Below, one piece after another: positions 1-10,050 of a stretch of DNA of 64,000 nucleotides (its first letter is position 1; each line of letters starts with the position of its first letter). The notes under the pieces are model-generated. The model did no database searches. It had not been told where the DNA came from and saw nothing but the letters and a program-made list of their open reading frames with translations. Where the stretch lies: positions 242,466-306,465 of the forward strand of contig JAIXYO010000029.1 of NCBI GenBank assembly GCA_027490215.1, given 5' to 3'. The DNA is from Rubrivivax sp. (GTDB taxonomy: Bacteria; Pseudomonadota; Gammaproteobacteria; Burkholderiales; Burkholderiaceae_C). The position numbers were made by a program, and so were the translations under genes.

Positions 1-858
1 CTGCATGAGTTCGCCTCGGTACTGGCGTCGGCGGGTTTCAATGAGACTTCCTTCCTGCCCTGCTACGGGATGGCGGAATGCTCGCTGGCAGTCAGCTTCG
101 CGCCGCTCGAAACCGGTGCCAGCAGTGATGTGGTCGACATCGACCGACTGGCGCATCACGGTGAAGCCATTGCGATGTCAGCTGAGGAAACAGCTGCGAA
201 AGGAAAGGCTTTCATCAATTGCGGCCAACCACTGCCGGGCTACGAGATGGAGATCCGGGACGAACGCGGCAGGCCCTTGCCGGAGCGTCGTTGCGGTCGA
301 ATCCATCTGCGCGGACCGAGCCTGATGTCCGGATACTTCGGCAACCCGGAGGCGTCTCGCGAGGTGCTTTCCGCTGATGGCTGGCTGGACACAGGCGACA
401 TTGGCTACCAAGCGAATGGCTCCTTGTATATCACCGGTCGGGCCAAGGACCTGATGATCATCAAGGGCCGCAACATCTGGCCGCAGGATCTGGAGCATCT
501 GGCCGAGCAGGAACCTGAAGTGCGGCCGACCGACGCATCGGCGTTCTCGATCACAGATGACGACGGAAGCGAAACCGCTGTGCTTGTCGTGCAATGCCGC
601 GAAGCTGATCCACGCAAGCTGGCCAGCCTGGCCGAACGTGTCCAGCAGGCGATCCATGTGGAATTTGGCATCCACTGCGTCATCGAACTCGTGCCGCCGC
701 ACACTCTGCCCCGGACATCGTCGGGCAAGCTGTCGCGCAGCACCGCACGCAAGGAGTTCATAGAGCGACGCAGCGCCGAGGAACCGACCGAGTCCCGCGG
801 CCGTTTCGTGGGTCATGCCCGGCGCTCAGCCATTGAGGCCGAGAGCGCAGCGTCGTGA
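1..858 (+). CDS. Fatty acyl-AMP/acyl-ACP ligase, 3' part (5' end outside window)
   Basis: The frame is open from base 1, so this is the C-terminal 285 residues of a longer AMP-forming ligase. Visible adenylation-family motifs are GWLDTGDIGY (about 379-408), GRAKDLMIIKGRN (about 436-474) and the C-terminal catalytic lysine in TSSGKLSR (codon 727-729). The G-R-x-K-D-x-x-I-x-x-G-x-N-x-x-P-Q-D-x-E pattern is typical of fatty acyl-AMP ligases that load acyl carrier proteins. The stop overlaps the acyl carrier protein start by 4 bases (GTGA), so the two are translationally coupled. With the downstream ACP and serine palmitoyltransferase-like gene, it probably activates a long-chain fatty acid and loads it on that ACP. 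Substrate chain length cannot be read from the sequence, and it could also be called an acyl-CoA synthetase. Confidence 0.85.
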   Translation: MHEFASVLASAGFNETSFLPCYGMAECSLAVSFAPLETGASSDVVDIDRLAHHGEAIAMSAEETAAKGKAFINCGQPLPGYEMEIRDERGRPLPERRCGRIHLRGPSLMSGYFGNPEASREVLSADGWLDTGDIGYQANGSLYITGRAKDLMIIKGRNIWPQDLEHLAEQEPEVRPTDASAFSITDDDGSETAVLVVQCREADPRKLASLAERVQQAIHVEFGIHCVIELVPPHTLPRTSSGKLSRSTARKEFIERRSAEEPTESRGRFVGHARRSAIEAESAAS

Positions 859-1148
859 GCTTGTTGTCCAGCAAATCGGCGGAGCCTGCCTCCTTGAGCG
901 AAACCACAGCATCGGTGGAATCGACCATACGAGAAGCGCTGGGCGTGATTCGCCCCGATGCAATGGGCATCCGCGGTGATGCCGATCTGGCACAGGAGGC
1001 CGATCTGGATTCCGCCGAGGTCATGGACCTCGTGATGGAGATTGAGGATCGACTCGACCTGTCGATTCCCGTGGAGACCATGGCTCAGGCGCGCACCATC
1101 GACGAGCTTTGTGCAGGCATCGTCCAACTGAAACATGGCACGCCATGA
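855..1148 (+). CDS. Acyl carrier protein
   Basis: A 97-residue protein with the acyl-carrier signature EADLDSAEVMDLVMEIED. Ser53 is the expected 4'-phosphopantetheine attachment site, followed by the acidic recognition helix. The N-terminus is about 20 residues longer than a housekeeping AcpP. The GTG start overlaps the upstream ligase stop, and the TGA overlaps the ATG of the next gene, so this is the middle member of a tightly coupled trio. It most likely carries the acyl chain from the upstream ligase to the downstream PLP enzyme. It is a specialised carrier rather than the fatty acid synthase AcpP, which normally sits in a fab cluster. Confidence 0.88.
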   Translation: MSLLSSKSAEPASLSETTASVESTIREALGVIRPDAMGIRGDADLAQEADLDSAEVMDLVMEIEDRLDLSIPVETMAQARTIDELCAGIVQLKHGTP

Positions 1149-2350
1149 GTCTTCTCGATAAGTTTTCCGTTCAGCGCGGACTGGCTGCCAGCCTGGCTGA
1201 AAACAGCCGGGTGGCCCCGATCGCCACACCGATGGACGACGTCCATTCAGCCACCTCGGCCACGATCAATGGTCGCCGTGTGATCCTCGCCGGGACCAAC
1301 AACTACCTCGGATTGACCTACGACGCCGACTGCAGAGCTGCAGCAATCTCCGCGATTGAATCGTTGGGCACCGGCACAACCGGCTCTCGCATGGCCAGCG
1401 GCAACTATGCGGGGCATCGCGCCCTGGAACACTCCCTGGCCAGCGCCTTCGGCTGGCCGGCGGCGATCGTCTTTTCGACCGGCTACCAGGCCAACCTCGG
1501 CACGCTGTCGGCCCTGGCCGGCGAGGGTGACACCCTGCTCGTCGATGCCGATAGCCACGCCAGCATTCACGATGGCTGCAGACTCAGCCACGCCACCACC
1601 ATCCGCTTTCGCCACAACGACCCGGAAAATCTGGACCGTCGCCTGGAGCGCCTGGGTGAGGCGGCCAGCCGCACATTGGTCGTCGTCGAGAGCCTGTACA
1701 GCACGCTGGGCGACCGCGCACCGCTGCGCGAGATCGTCGAGATCAAGAAGCGCCACGGGGCCTGGCTGCTGGTCGATGAGGCCCATTCCTTTGGCGTGTT
1801 CGGGCCACGCGGGCTGGGTCTGTGCGAAGACCAGGATCTGCTCGGCGAGGTTGACTTCATCGTTGGCACCTTTTCGAAGAGCCTCGGCGGCGTTGGCGGG
1901 TTCTGCCTCGGCCGACATGCCGAAGTGGAATTCATGCGCATGGTCAGCCGACCCTACATCTTCACCGCGTCACCACCACCGCCAGTGATCGCCGCGACGC
2001 ATCAGGCGCTGCGCAAGGTGCTGCAAGGTCACGATCTGCGTGCGCGGCTGTCGCGCCACGCGGAACGGGTCTACGGCGAGTTGAACAAGCTGGGATTCCG
2101 GCTCGGCACGACGACGCCCGGCCCGGTCGCTGCGGTCGTCTTCGACTCGCGCGACGATGCACTGGCGTTGTGGCAGAGCCTGCTCGATGCGGGCATCTAC
2201 ACCAACCTGATGATTCCGCCGGCCACACCGTCCGGCCTGAGCCTGGTGCGCATCAGCCTGAGCGCCGCGCAAAGCGACGACGACATCGCACAGATCATTG
2301 CCGCTCTGGCAGCACACGCGCGGCGAGCCCGCCCTCCGCTGGCGGCCTGA
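1145..2350 (+). CDS. spt: Serine palmitoyltransferase-like alpha-oxoamine synthase
   Basis: A 401-residue PLP-dependent fold-type I enzyme of the alpha-oxoamine synthase family. GTNNYLGL and GTGTTGSR are near the N-terminus, LLVDEAHSFG contains Asp211 and His214 for the cofactor, and VGTFSKSLGG contains the Schiff-base Lys245. The family condenses an amino acid with an acyl thioester, releasing CO2. The N-terminus (MSLLDKF), GTNNYLGL, the FRHND segment and SRPYIFTAS match my memory of alphaproteobacterial serine palmitoyltransferases better than BioF or glycine C-acetyltransferase. Start at 1145 is chosen for its ATGA overlap with the ACP stop. The preceding ligase and ACP fit use of acyl-ACP rather than acyl-CoA. 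The product would be a 3-keto long-chain base. A CqsA/LqsA-like signal synthase is the main alternative. Confidence 0.75.
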   Translation: MSLLDKFSVQRGLAASLAENSRVAPIATPMDDVHSATSATINGRRVILAGTNNYLGLTYDADCRAAAISAIESLGTGTTGSRMASGNYAGHRALEHSLASAFGWPAAIVFSTGYQANLGTLSALAGEGDTLLVDADSHASIHDGCRLSHATTIRFRHNDPENLDRRLERLGEAASRTLVVVESLYSTLGDRAPLREIVEIKKRHGAWLLVDEAHSFGVFGPRGLGLCEDQDLLGEVDFIVGTFSKSLGGVGGFCLGRHAEVEFMRMVSRPYIFTASPPPPVIAATHQALRKVLQGHDLRARLSRHAERVYGELNKLGFRLGTTTPGPVAAVVFDSRDDALALWQSLLDAGIYTNLMIPPATPSGLSLVRISLSAAQSDDDIAQIIAALAAHARRARPPLAA

Positions 2351-2463
2351 CCACGCGTTCGCTCACGCGCAGTCTCTGCCTTGGCGGGGCAAAACGGACA
2401 GTCCTCACGCTGTACCGCGGATATCCCTAGGAACCTTCGGCATGGCTTGAGAATCGAGCCATT

Positions 2464-2485
2464 GCTGCGTCGGTGGAGACGCAGC
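2464..2485 (+). terminator. Hairpin after the lipid-synthesis trio
   Basis: A perfect 8-base inverted repeat (GCTGCGTC / GACGCAGC) with a 6-base loop, followed by a short T/C-rich run. It lies 114 bases after the serine palmitoyltransferase stop and 40 bases before the MoxR gene, so it could end the first operon. There is no long T-tract, so it is only a candidate. Confidence 0.4.
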
Positions 2486-2525
2486 GACTTCTTCACGCGG
2501 GATCATCCCCGCCGGACACTCGCCC

Positions 2526-3512
<987 letters not shown>

Positions 3513-3525
3513 ACCCGGGCAGGTG

Positions 3526-4422
3526 ATGGGGCTGCTGCCGGACCTCGACGAGCTGGTCGCGCTGCGCGGCGCCGCGCACGGGCTGGAAATGCTGCTGCGC
3601 CATCCGGCGGCAGCGCAGTTGCAGGGCGGGCACCGCAGTGCGCATCGCGGTCGCGGTCTCGAATTCGACGAGGTGCGTGCCTATGCCCAGGGCGACGATG
3701 CCCGCACGATCGACTGGCGCGTCACCGCCCGCCGCGGCCGGCCCCACACCAAGCTGTTCCGCGAGGAGCGCGAGCGAGTGGTCTGGCTGCTCGCCGATCT
3801 GCACCCTGGGCTGTACTTCGGTAGCCGCCAACAACTCAAATCGGCCCTGCTGCTGCGCGCAGCCGCCTGGCTGGCCTGGGTCACGATCAGCGCCGGGGAT
3901 CGGCTCGGTGCCGTCCTGACACAAGGCACGGGGTTACCCCAGCTGTTGCCACCACGCTCCCGTGACATCGGTGCGCTGGCCACGCTGCAGGCGCTGGTGC
4001 AGAGCCAACCACGGGTCCCAGGCGAGCCCGCAGGGGACGGACTGGCGGTGGCGCTCAGCACCCTGCGACCTCTGCTGCGCTCAGGCAGCACGGTGTTTGT
4101 GCTCAGCGACTTCAGCACACTCGATGCGACCACGGAAACCGCGTTGCTGACCATCGGCTTGCGCGCCGAATGCCGGCTGCTGTGGCTCACCGATCCGCTG
4201 GAGCGCGATGGTCTGCCCGACGGGGCATTTCGCGTTGGCGTGCCCGGTCAGAGCTGGTCGATCGACGGCGCCGCCAGCCGCTCCGCCTGGGTGGCCGCCT
4301 GGGCCCAGCGCGAGCAGCGTCTGGCCGACCTCAGCCGCACTCATCGCCTGCCACTGCTGCGCCTGGACACCGGCGGCGATCTGGCACAGACGCTGCCGCG
4401 CTTCATCAGCGAGTCGCGATGA
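3526..4422 (+). CDS. DUF58 domain protein
   Basis: A 298-residue DUF58 protein. The diagnostic block RGRGLEFDEVRAYAQGDD followed by ARTIDWRVTAR lies near residues 45-70, and the rest has a VWA-like fold (ADLHP in place of a canonical MIDAS). DUF58 proteins are constant partners of MoxR ATPases. Two start codons are adjacent, GTG at 3523 and ATG at 3526; I use the ATG. It begins 13 bases after the MoxR stop and its own stop overlaps the next ATG by 4 bases. Role: probable cytoplasmic part of the MoxR-Bat system; biochemistry not established. Confidence 0.9.
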   Translation: MGLLPDLDELVALRGAAHGLEMLLRHPAAAQLQGGHRSAHRGRGLEFDEVRAYAQGDDARTIDWRVTARRGRPHTKLFREERERVVWLLADLHPGLYFGSRQQLKSALLLRAAAWLAWVTISAGDRLGAVLTQGTGLPQLLPPRSRDIGALATLQALVQSQPRVPGEPAGDGLAVALSTLRPLLRSGSTVFVLSDFSTLDATTETALLTIGLRAECRLLWLTDPLERDGLPDGAFRVGVPGQSWSIDGAASRSAWVAAWAQREQRLADLSRTHRLPLLRLDTGGDLAQTLPRFISESR

Positions 4423-4925
4423 ACAACACCTTGCTGGAGCAGCTGGCCCCAGACCGCGCGCCACCGCCGCTCGGCTGGTGGCCGCTGGCGCCCGGGTGGT
4501 GGGGTCTGCTGGTCCTGTTGCTGCTGGGCCTGGCGATGGCAGCGTGGCTGCGCAAGCGGGCCCGGCAGCCATCGGTCCGCTGGCAGCGCGCGGCCTTGCG
4601 CGAGCTGGCGCAGCTGCAGACGGTGTCGGGGCAGGCCGGCATCGACGATGCCCACATCGCACGCGAGGTGCAGCTGCTGCTGCGCCGCTACGCCATCGCG
4701 CGTTACGGGCGCGACACGGTCGCGGCACTCAGCGGCGACACCTGGCTGGCCTTCGTCGTGCGCCACGGCGGCAGTGACTGGGCCGGTGACAGCGGTCAAG
4801 CGCTGTTGCGCTGCGCCTATGGCGGACATGCCGCCGCACCGAATCGGCCCGCGTCACCGGCCGATCGTGCGCGCTGGCTCAACGGCGCTCGCGCCTTCAT
4901 CCAGTGCAAGAGGGTCAGCCGGTGA
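4419..4925 (+). CDS. DUF4381 membrane protein of the Bat operon
   Basis: A 168-residue protein with one N-terminal membrane segment (about residues 22-42, LLVLLLLGLAMAAWL) followed by a basic linker and a cytoplasmic helical domain containing the LLRRYAIARYGRD and LSGDTWLAFV blocks typical of DUF4381. This family is found almost only between DUF58 and the BatA-type genes, as here. The ATG overlaps the DUF58 stop (ATGA) and the stop overlaps the next GTG. No catalytic residues are evident; it is probably a scaffold at the inner membrane. Confidence 0.85.
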   Translation: MNNTLLEQLAPDRAPPPLGWWPLAPGWWGLLVLLLLGLAMAAWLRKRARQPSVRWQRAALRELAQLQTVSGQAGIDDAHIAREVQLLLRRYAIARYGRDTVAALSGDTWLAFVVRHGGSDWAGDSGQALLRCAYGGHAAAPNRPASPADRARWLNGARAFIQCKRVSR

Positions 4926-5878
4926 TCCACTTCGAATGGCCGTGGATGCTGCTGGCCGCGCCGCTGCCCTGGCTGTTCGCGCGCTGGCTGCCTCCGGCCC
5001 GGCCGCTCGGCGCCGCGCTGTTCCTGCCCTTTGCGGCACAGGTTGGCCCGCGCGCGGCACCCGCTGCGCCACGCGTGCCGCGCTGGCGGCTGCTGATGTT
5101 CGCGGCGGTCTGGGCGCTGACACTGGTAGCTGCGGCGCGACCGCAATGGTTGGGTGAGCCGCAGCCGGTTGCCACCACAGGGCGCCGCCTGCTGCTGGCC
5201 GTCGACACCTCGGGCTCGATGGCCGCGCAGGACATGGCCGGGCGCATGAGCCGGCTGCAGGTCGTCAAGGCCGTGGCGGGCGACTTCATCCGACGCCGCC
5301 ATGGCGACCAGGTCGGGCTGATCATGTTCGGCACCCGGCCCTATCTGCAGGCCCCGCTGAGCAGCGACCTCGACACCATCGGCCAATTCCTGGAAGAAGC
5401 GTCGATCGGCATGGCCGGTCCGGCCACCGCACTGGGCGACGCGATCGGGCTGGCGCTGAAGCGGCTGCAGGCCGAGCGCAGCAGCGAACGGCCTGCGCCG
5501 GACACCCGCCGCGAGACGGTGCTGGTACTGCTGACCGACGGCAGCAGCAACGCCGGCGAGATGCCCCCATTGCCGGCTGCGCGCCTCGCCGCAGCGCAGC
5601 GCCTGCGCATCTACACCATTGGCGTTGGCAGCGAAGAGGACAGCGATCTCGACGAAGACACCCTGAAAGCCATCGCCAGCGAAACCGGTGGCGCGTACTT
5701 CAGAGCGACCGATGCAGCCGCGCTGCAACAGGCCTACGCGCTGATGGATGAGCTCGAGCCGGCTGCCGCACAGGACCGTTGGGTCCGCCCGAGCGACGAG
5801 TGGTTCACCTGGCCGCTGGCGCTGGCCTTGCTGCTGAGCGTGCCGACAGTCGCCTTGCGGGAGCCGCGATGGCGCTGA
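4922..5878 (+). CDS. batA: BatA-like VWA-domain membrane protein
   Basis: A 318-residue protein with two N-terminal membrane segments (about 10-25 and 58-75), a VWA domain with the MIDAS motif DTSGS at residues 95-99, and a final membrane helix near the C-terminus. GLIMFGTRPYLQAPLS and VLVLLTDGSSNAG are the other expected VWA strands. The GTG at 4922 is preferred because it overlaps the DUF4381 stop by 4 bases and the family begins just before the HFEWPW motif. Aerotolerance proteins of this kind sit in the inner membrane with the VWA domain outside. They are implicated in envelope stress tolerance by association. Confidence 0.9.
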   Translation: MIHFEWPWMLLAAPLPWLFARWLPPARPLGAALFLPFAAQVGPRAAPAAPRVPRWRLLMFAAVWALTLVAAARPQWLGEPQPVATTGRRLLLAVDTSGSMAAQDMAGRMSRLQVVKAVAGDFIRRRHGDQVGLIMFGTRPYLQAPLSSDLDTIGQFLEEASIGMAGPATALGDAIGLALKRLQAERSSERPAPDTRRETVLVLLTDGSSNAGEMPPLPAARLAAAQRLRIYTIGVGSEEDSDLDEDTLKAIASETGGAYFRATDAAALQQAYALMDELEPAAAQDRWVRPSDEWFTWPLALALLLSVPTVALREPRWR

Positions 5879-6831
5879 TGGCCGAATGGCAGGCCGCACT
5901 GGCCCGCTTTCATTTCGAACGGCCGTGGTGGCTGCTCGCGGTGCCGCTGCTGCTGGCACTGGCCGTGTGGCTGGCGCGGCGCAGTGCGTCTGGCCACGGC
6001 TGGGCTGCACTGGTGGATGCCCCACTGCTCGAGGCGCTGCGGCTGCCCGAGCCCACGATCGCGACCCGGTCCGCGCCATGGCCCTGGCTGGCATTGGCCT
6101 GGACACTGGCGGTGCTCGCGCTGGCCGGCCCGACCTGGCAACGCGAACCTGCGGCGGCGAACGCCATGCCCGATGGCTGGGTGGTGGTGCTGGACCTGTC
6201 GCCCTCGATGCTCGCGCCCGACGCCGCCCCGAACCGCGTGAGTCGTGCCCGCTACGCCATCGAAGACGTGCTGGGTGCGGCGCAGGGAGCCCGCATTGGT
6301 CTGGTGGTGTTCAGCGCCGAGCCGTACACCGTGACCCCGCTGACCGACGACGTCGCCACGGTGCGCGGACTCACCGGCCCGCTTTCGCCGGACTTGATGC
6401 CCAGCACTGGTGACAAGCTGGGCCCGGCGCTGGCAATGGCTCAGCAGTTGCTGGAACGATCGACGACAAGGGGCGGCCACGTGGTGGTGCTGACCGACGG
6501 TTTTGCCGATCCGGAACCGGCGAGCGCCGCAGCCGAGTCCTTGCGCGAGCGCAGCACCACGGTCGATGTGCTGGCGATCGGTGGAGCAGGCAGCGCGACG
6601 ATCGAGCCGGTGGACCTTGCGCAGCTTCAGCAACTGGCCCGCGCGGGCGGAGGCCGGGTCTTCGGGCTCAACGAAATGCCCGCACTGCTGACGCAACTGC
6701 AGACGAAAGTGACAAGCAGCGCCATCGCACTGAGTGACGTGCAGGCGGAGCGCTGGCGCGACGCTGGTGTCTGGTTGTTGCCGCCCTTGCTGTTGCTGGT
6801 TTCCTTTTTGACACGGCGGGGGTGGTGGTGA
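5869..6831 (+). CDS. batB: BatB-like VWA-domain membrane protein
   Basis: A 320-residue second VWA protein with the same plan as its upstream neighbour: FERPWWLLAVPLLLALAVW as first membrane segment, MIDAS DLSPS at 109-113, the TDGFADPEP strand, and a C-terminal helix ending in RRGWW. The serine in place of the second MIDAS position (DLSPS rather than DxSGS) is common in BatB. ATGs occur at 5869 and 5878. I chose 5869 because GGGAG lies 5 bases before it, although 5878 would give a TGATG junction with the upstream stop. It probably pairs with BatA and the TPR protein encoded next. Confidence 0.9.
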   Translation: MALMAEWQAALARFHFERPWWLLAVPLLLALAVWLARRSASGHGWAALVDAPLLEALRLPEPTIATRSAPWPWLALAWTLAVLALAGPTWQREPAAANAMPDGWVVVLDLSPSMLAPDAAPNRVSRARYAIEDVLGAAQGARIGLVVFSAEPYTVTPLTDDVATVRGLTGPLSPDLMPSTGDKLGPALAMAQQLLERSTTRGGHVVVLTDGFADPEPASAAAESLRERSTTVDVLAIGGAGSATIEPVDLAQLQQLARAGGGRVFGLNEMPALLTQLQTKVTSSAIALSDVQAERWRDAGVWLLPPLLLLVSFLTRRGWW

Positions 6832-7706
6832 AGGCGCTCTGGTGCATCGCCGCGCTGATGCTCTGCGCCCCCACCGCGCAGGCCGAGGGCGGGTGGTCCT
6901 CACTGTGGCGCACACCCGACCAGCGTGGCGAGGCCGAGCTGCGCGCTGGCCGCGCTGCGGCCGCGGCGCAGACCTACTCTGACCCGCGCCGCAAGGCCTG
7001 GGCCCAGCTGCAAGCCGGCGACGACCGCGCTGCGGCCGACAGCTACGCTGGCCTCGACGCGCCCGAGGCGCCGTACAACCGGGGCAATGCGCTGGTGCGC
7101 GCGGGCGCTCTGCAACAAGCCCTGCAGGCCTACGACGAAGCGCTGGTCCGGAACCCCGGAGACCGCGATGCACAACGCAACCGCGACCTGGTCGCCAAGG
7201 CATTGCAACCGCAGCAGCGACCCGCATCACAGCAGGGCCGCACTGCATCGAACACCGCTGGCGGCGCTGGTGCCCAGCCCACGCCGCAACCAGCTTCGGG
7301 CCCGCTCGGCCAGGCACCGCAGGGGTCACCCACACCCGACGCCGCTGGCCAGCAGGCTGCGCCGCAACCCCAACCGGGGCAAGCCAGCGGCCCAGGCCAG
7401 GCGGCGTCGGCTGGCGGTGTGGGGACCAGCGCAGGCGCCCTCGGTGGCACCGATGCCAAGGAGACGGGCGCCAACGGCCGCGTCGACCCCAACAGCGCGG
7501 ACAGCGCAGCGCAAGCCGAGCGCGATGTGCTCGGTGCCACCCGCTCGCGCTCGGGACTGCGCACCGAACGCGACACACCACCGCCCCGCACCGAACAGCA
7601 GCTGGCCGAAGACCAGTGGTTGCGCCGACTGCCCGACGATTCCAGCGGCCTGCTGCGGCGCAAGTTCCTGATCCAGCATCTGACACGCCAGGGAAGTGCC
7701 CCATGA
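6828..7706 (+). CDS. batC: BatC-like TPR protein
   Basis: A 292-residue protein with a signal peptide (about residues 1-19, KALWCIAALMLCAPTAQA), TPR-like helices (GEAELRAGRAAAAAQTY; APYNRGNALVRAGALQQALQAYDEALVRNP) and a long low-complexity Gln/Pro/Ala/Gly tail before a short conserved C-terminus. Start at GTG 6828 gives a 4-base overlap with batB and leaves a Lys directly before the hydrophobic core; two further GTGs at 6822 and 6825 are in frame. It is presumably a periplasmic adaptor between the VWA proteins and BatD. Confidence 0.85.
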   Translation: MKALWCIAALMLCAPTAQAEGGWSSLWRTPDQRGEAELRAGRAAAAAQTYSDPRRKAWAQLQAGDDRAAADSYAGLDAPEAPYNRGNALVRAGALQQALQAYDEALVRNPGDRDAQRNRDLVAKALQPQQRPASQQGRTASNTAGGAGAQPTPQPASGPLGQAPQGSPTPDAAGQQAAPQPQPGQASGPGQAASAGGVGTSAGALGGTDAKETGANGRVDPNSADSAAQAERDVLGATRSRSGLRTERDTPPPRTEQQLAEDQWLRRLPDDSSGLLRRKFLIQHLTRQGSAP

Positions 7707-9565
7707 CATACGGACGGCGCCTTGCCTTGAGCCTGCTCGCCACTGGGTTGGTCCTCATGGGCAGCCTGGTGTGCAGCCCTGTCTGGGCCGCCTTCACCGC
7801 CTCGGTCGACCGCACGCAGCTGGCTGCTGGCGAATCGGTTCAGTTGACGCTGCAAAGCGACCGCAGTGGCAGCAGCGACCCTGACCTCGCACCGCTGGCA
7901 AAGAGCTTCGAAGTACTCAGTCGCAGCACCAGCAACAGTCTGCAGATCCTCAACGGCAGCATGTCGTCGCAGCGCCAGGTCAAGCTGGTGCTCGCACCGC
8001 GTCGCAGCGGTCTCCTTGAGGTGCCTCGGCTGACCTGGGACGGTGAGTCCTCTGCTGCCATCGAGCTGAGCATCGCCGCCAATGGCGCCGTGCCCGGCGG
8101 CATCGGCGCACCGGGCGCAGCCACAGGGGCAGCGGCCAATGCTGTTGCGCACGTGTTCCTGACCACCAGCCTGGACTCGCTGCAGCCGTACGTGCAGTCC
8201 GCGGTGAGCCTGAAGGTGCAGCTGCACAGCGACAAGAAGCTATACCAGGCCTCGCTGGATTTGCCTGGCACGGCTGACGTCCTGGTGCGGCGACTCGGCG
8301 AGGACGTGACCACACAGGAAACCCGCAACGGCCGGCCGTACCAGGTGATCACGCGCCACTACCTGCTCGTGCCACAGCGCAGCGGCGAGATCCAGCTCGA
8401 CGGCCCGGTGCTCAACGCACAGGTGGCCGACGTCAACGGCCGAGTCAATCCGCTTCTGGAGCAGCTGTTCGGCCAGTTGAAGATCGAAGGTGAGATCGGC
8501 GGTACCCGTCCGCTGCGACTGCGTGGCGACGCCTTGAAGCTGATTGCGCAACCACGCCCACCGGCCCAGCGCACTGGCGACTGGTTGCCTGCACAGCAGC
8601 TGACCCTCGAAGAGGCCTGGGGCCCTGCCGACAGGACGATCGCGGTCGGCCAGCCGCTGACGCGACAGCTGCGGATCGCCGCCGTCGGTCAGAGCGCCAA
8701 CCAGCTGCCAGACCTGAGCGCCGCCACACCGATGCCCTCCGGACTGAAGGCGCACGCAGAAGAAGCCACATTGAGCGATCAGCTGCTGGACGGCCATGTC
8801 GTCGGTCAGCGAGACCAGGACATCGTGCTGCTCGCCGACCAGCCCGGGCGCTACGAGTTGCCCGAGTTGCGCCTGGCCTGGTGGGACGTGGTGAGCAACC
8901 AGCGCCGCGAGGCAGTGCTGCCCGCTGTGACGGTAGAAGTCGTGGCTGCAGCGAACCCGACATCGGCCAGCACGAGCACGGTCACCGCACCGGGTGCCGA
9001 TGTGCAAGCGCTGCCCGCTGCACCAAGCGCCTCATCATCGGCCGAGCCCTCGGCCAACACGCCAGCAGCATCGTCAGCGCCATTCGTGACGACCACCTCT
9101 GGCAGCGCCTCGGCCGCTTGGGTCTGGGTCAGCGTGGCCTTGGCCCTGCTGTGGGTGGGCACGCTCGGCGCATGGGCGTGGTCGCACCGTCGCCGCCACC
9201 GCGTCATGCAGAGCGATCCTGCCCAGCCCGCAGCCCTGACATCCGCCATCCCAGCGGCCCAGGCTCGCGAAACGTTCCACAAGGCCTGCCGCAGCCACGC
9301 CGCCCGACCCGCTCGCGACGCGTTGATCGCATGGGCCCGCGCCACCTGGCCGCACGACGCGCCAGTCGGCCTGAATGCACTGGCTCGCCGGCTCGACAAC
9401 CCTGCGCTGACCCCGCTGCTGCGCGAGCTCGATTGCGCGTGCATCACGCACGCTGCCTGGCAGGGCGACGCGCTCTCCCAGGCACTGACCGTGCTGGATG
9501 GCAGCGCTACACCCGGGGCCCTCCCCCCGGCGCTGCCGAGCCTGTATGGCGACGCCCCGCACTAG
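7703..9565 (+). CDS. batD: BatD-like protein
   Basis: A 620-residue BatD family protein. It has a signal peptide (about residues 1-28, ending SPVWAAF), an extended beta-rich region beginning TASVDRTQLAAGESVQLTL, a Ser/Ala/Thr-rich linker near residues 430-475, a membrane helix (AWVWVSVALALLWVGTLGAWAW), a basic stop-transfer and a cytoplasmic helical tail. The ATG overlaps the batC stop. It is the last gene of the operon; the next 485 bases hold no gene. Confidence 0.88.
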   Translation: MTYGRRLALSLLATGLVLMGSLVCSPVWAAFTASVDRTQLAAGESVQLTLQSDRSGSSDPDLAPLAKSFEVLSRSTSNSLQILNGSMSSQRQVKLVLAPRRSGLLEVPRLTWDGESSAAIELSIAANGAVPGGIGAPGAATGAAANAVAHVFLTTSLDSLQPYVQSAVSLKVQLHSDKKLYQASLDLPGTADVLVRRLGEDVTTQETRNGRPYQVITRHYLLVPQRSGEIQLDGPVLNAQVADVNGRVNPLLEQLFGQLKIEGEIGGTRPLRLRGDALKLIAQPRPPAQRTGDWLPAQQLTLEEAWGPADRTIAVGQPLTRQLRIAAVGQSANQLPDLSAATPMPSGLKAHAEEATLSDQLLDGHVVGQRDQDIVLLADQPGRYELPELRLAWWDVVSNQRREAVLPAVTVEVVAAANPTSASTSTVTAPGADVQALPAAPSASSSAEPSANTPAASSAPFVTTTSGSASAAWVWVSVALALLWVGTLGAWAWSHRRRHRVMQSDPAQPAALTSAIPAAQARETFHKACRSHAARPARDALIAWARATWPHDAPVGLNALARRLDNPALTPLLRELDCACITHAAWQGDALSQALTVLDGSATPGALPPALPSLYGDAPH

Positions 9566-10050
9566 CAGGACCGCTCAGAACCGTCTGCAGGAATCGAGCA
9601 CCTGACCTGAGTAGTTGATCTCTGTTGAGTGCTTATCGAGCGAACTGGAGCATCTGCGTTGGTGCTCCCGGGTGTCAGCTATGGGCCGTCAGGCTGAATG
9701 CCTGCTGTCGACCCATTGCTGCCCGTGGCCGATTTCGGAGCGAGCGGCCGGTCTACCCTGGAACCTGACCTTGGCGGACACCGCCTAGCAACCTGGAGAC
9801 GGTGACAGCGGTCATTCGCGGGCGGCCATCATCGCCAGGCATGAGATCGCGGCTGAAAGTCTGCACCCGAAGATCGCGTACTCACACTGCCGACCCATCA
9901 GCGACATGGGCTGCCGAGAATTCGTCGCCCCGAAGCAGTCGGTCGCACATGCACCAAGGCCCCCGACGGGGGCCCTACACCGGCAAGGTCTGTGGGCGTG
10001 GTTGCACGCCAGCGATGTTTGAACGAAAATACACACATTGACGTACACAC
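9566..10050. other. Intergenic, no gene recognised
   Basis: 485 bases between batD and the VapB gene. No convincing frame with a ribosome site was found. The first part is GC-rich and unstructured to the eye. The last 25 bases become A/C-rich and hold the direct repeat described at 10030-10051, so the vapBC promoter is probably near the right end. Confidence 0.6.

Noticed and set aside
5734..7815. A 693-codon open frame on the reverse strand opposite the bat genes
   Set aside because: It is antisense to well-supported batA-batC genes, is Arg/Pro/Gly-rich with no family motif, and reflects high-GC third positions.
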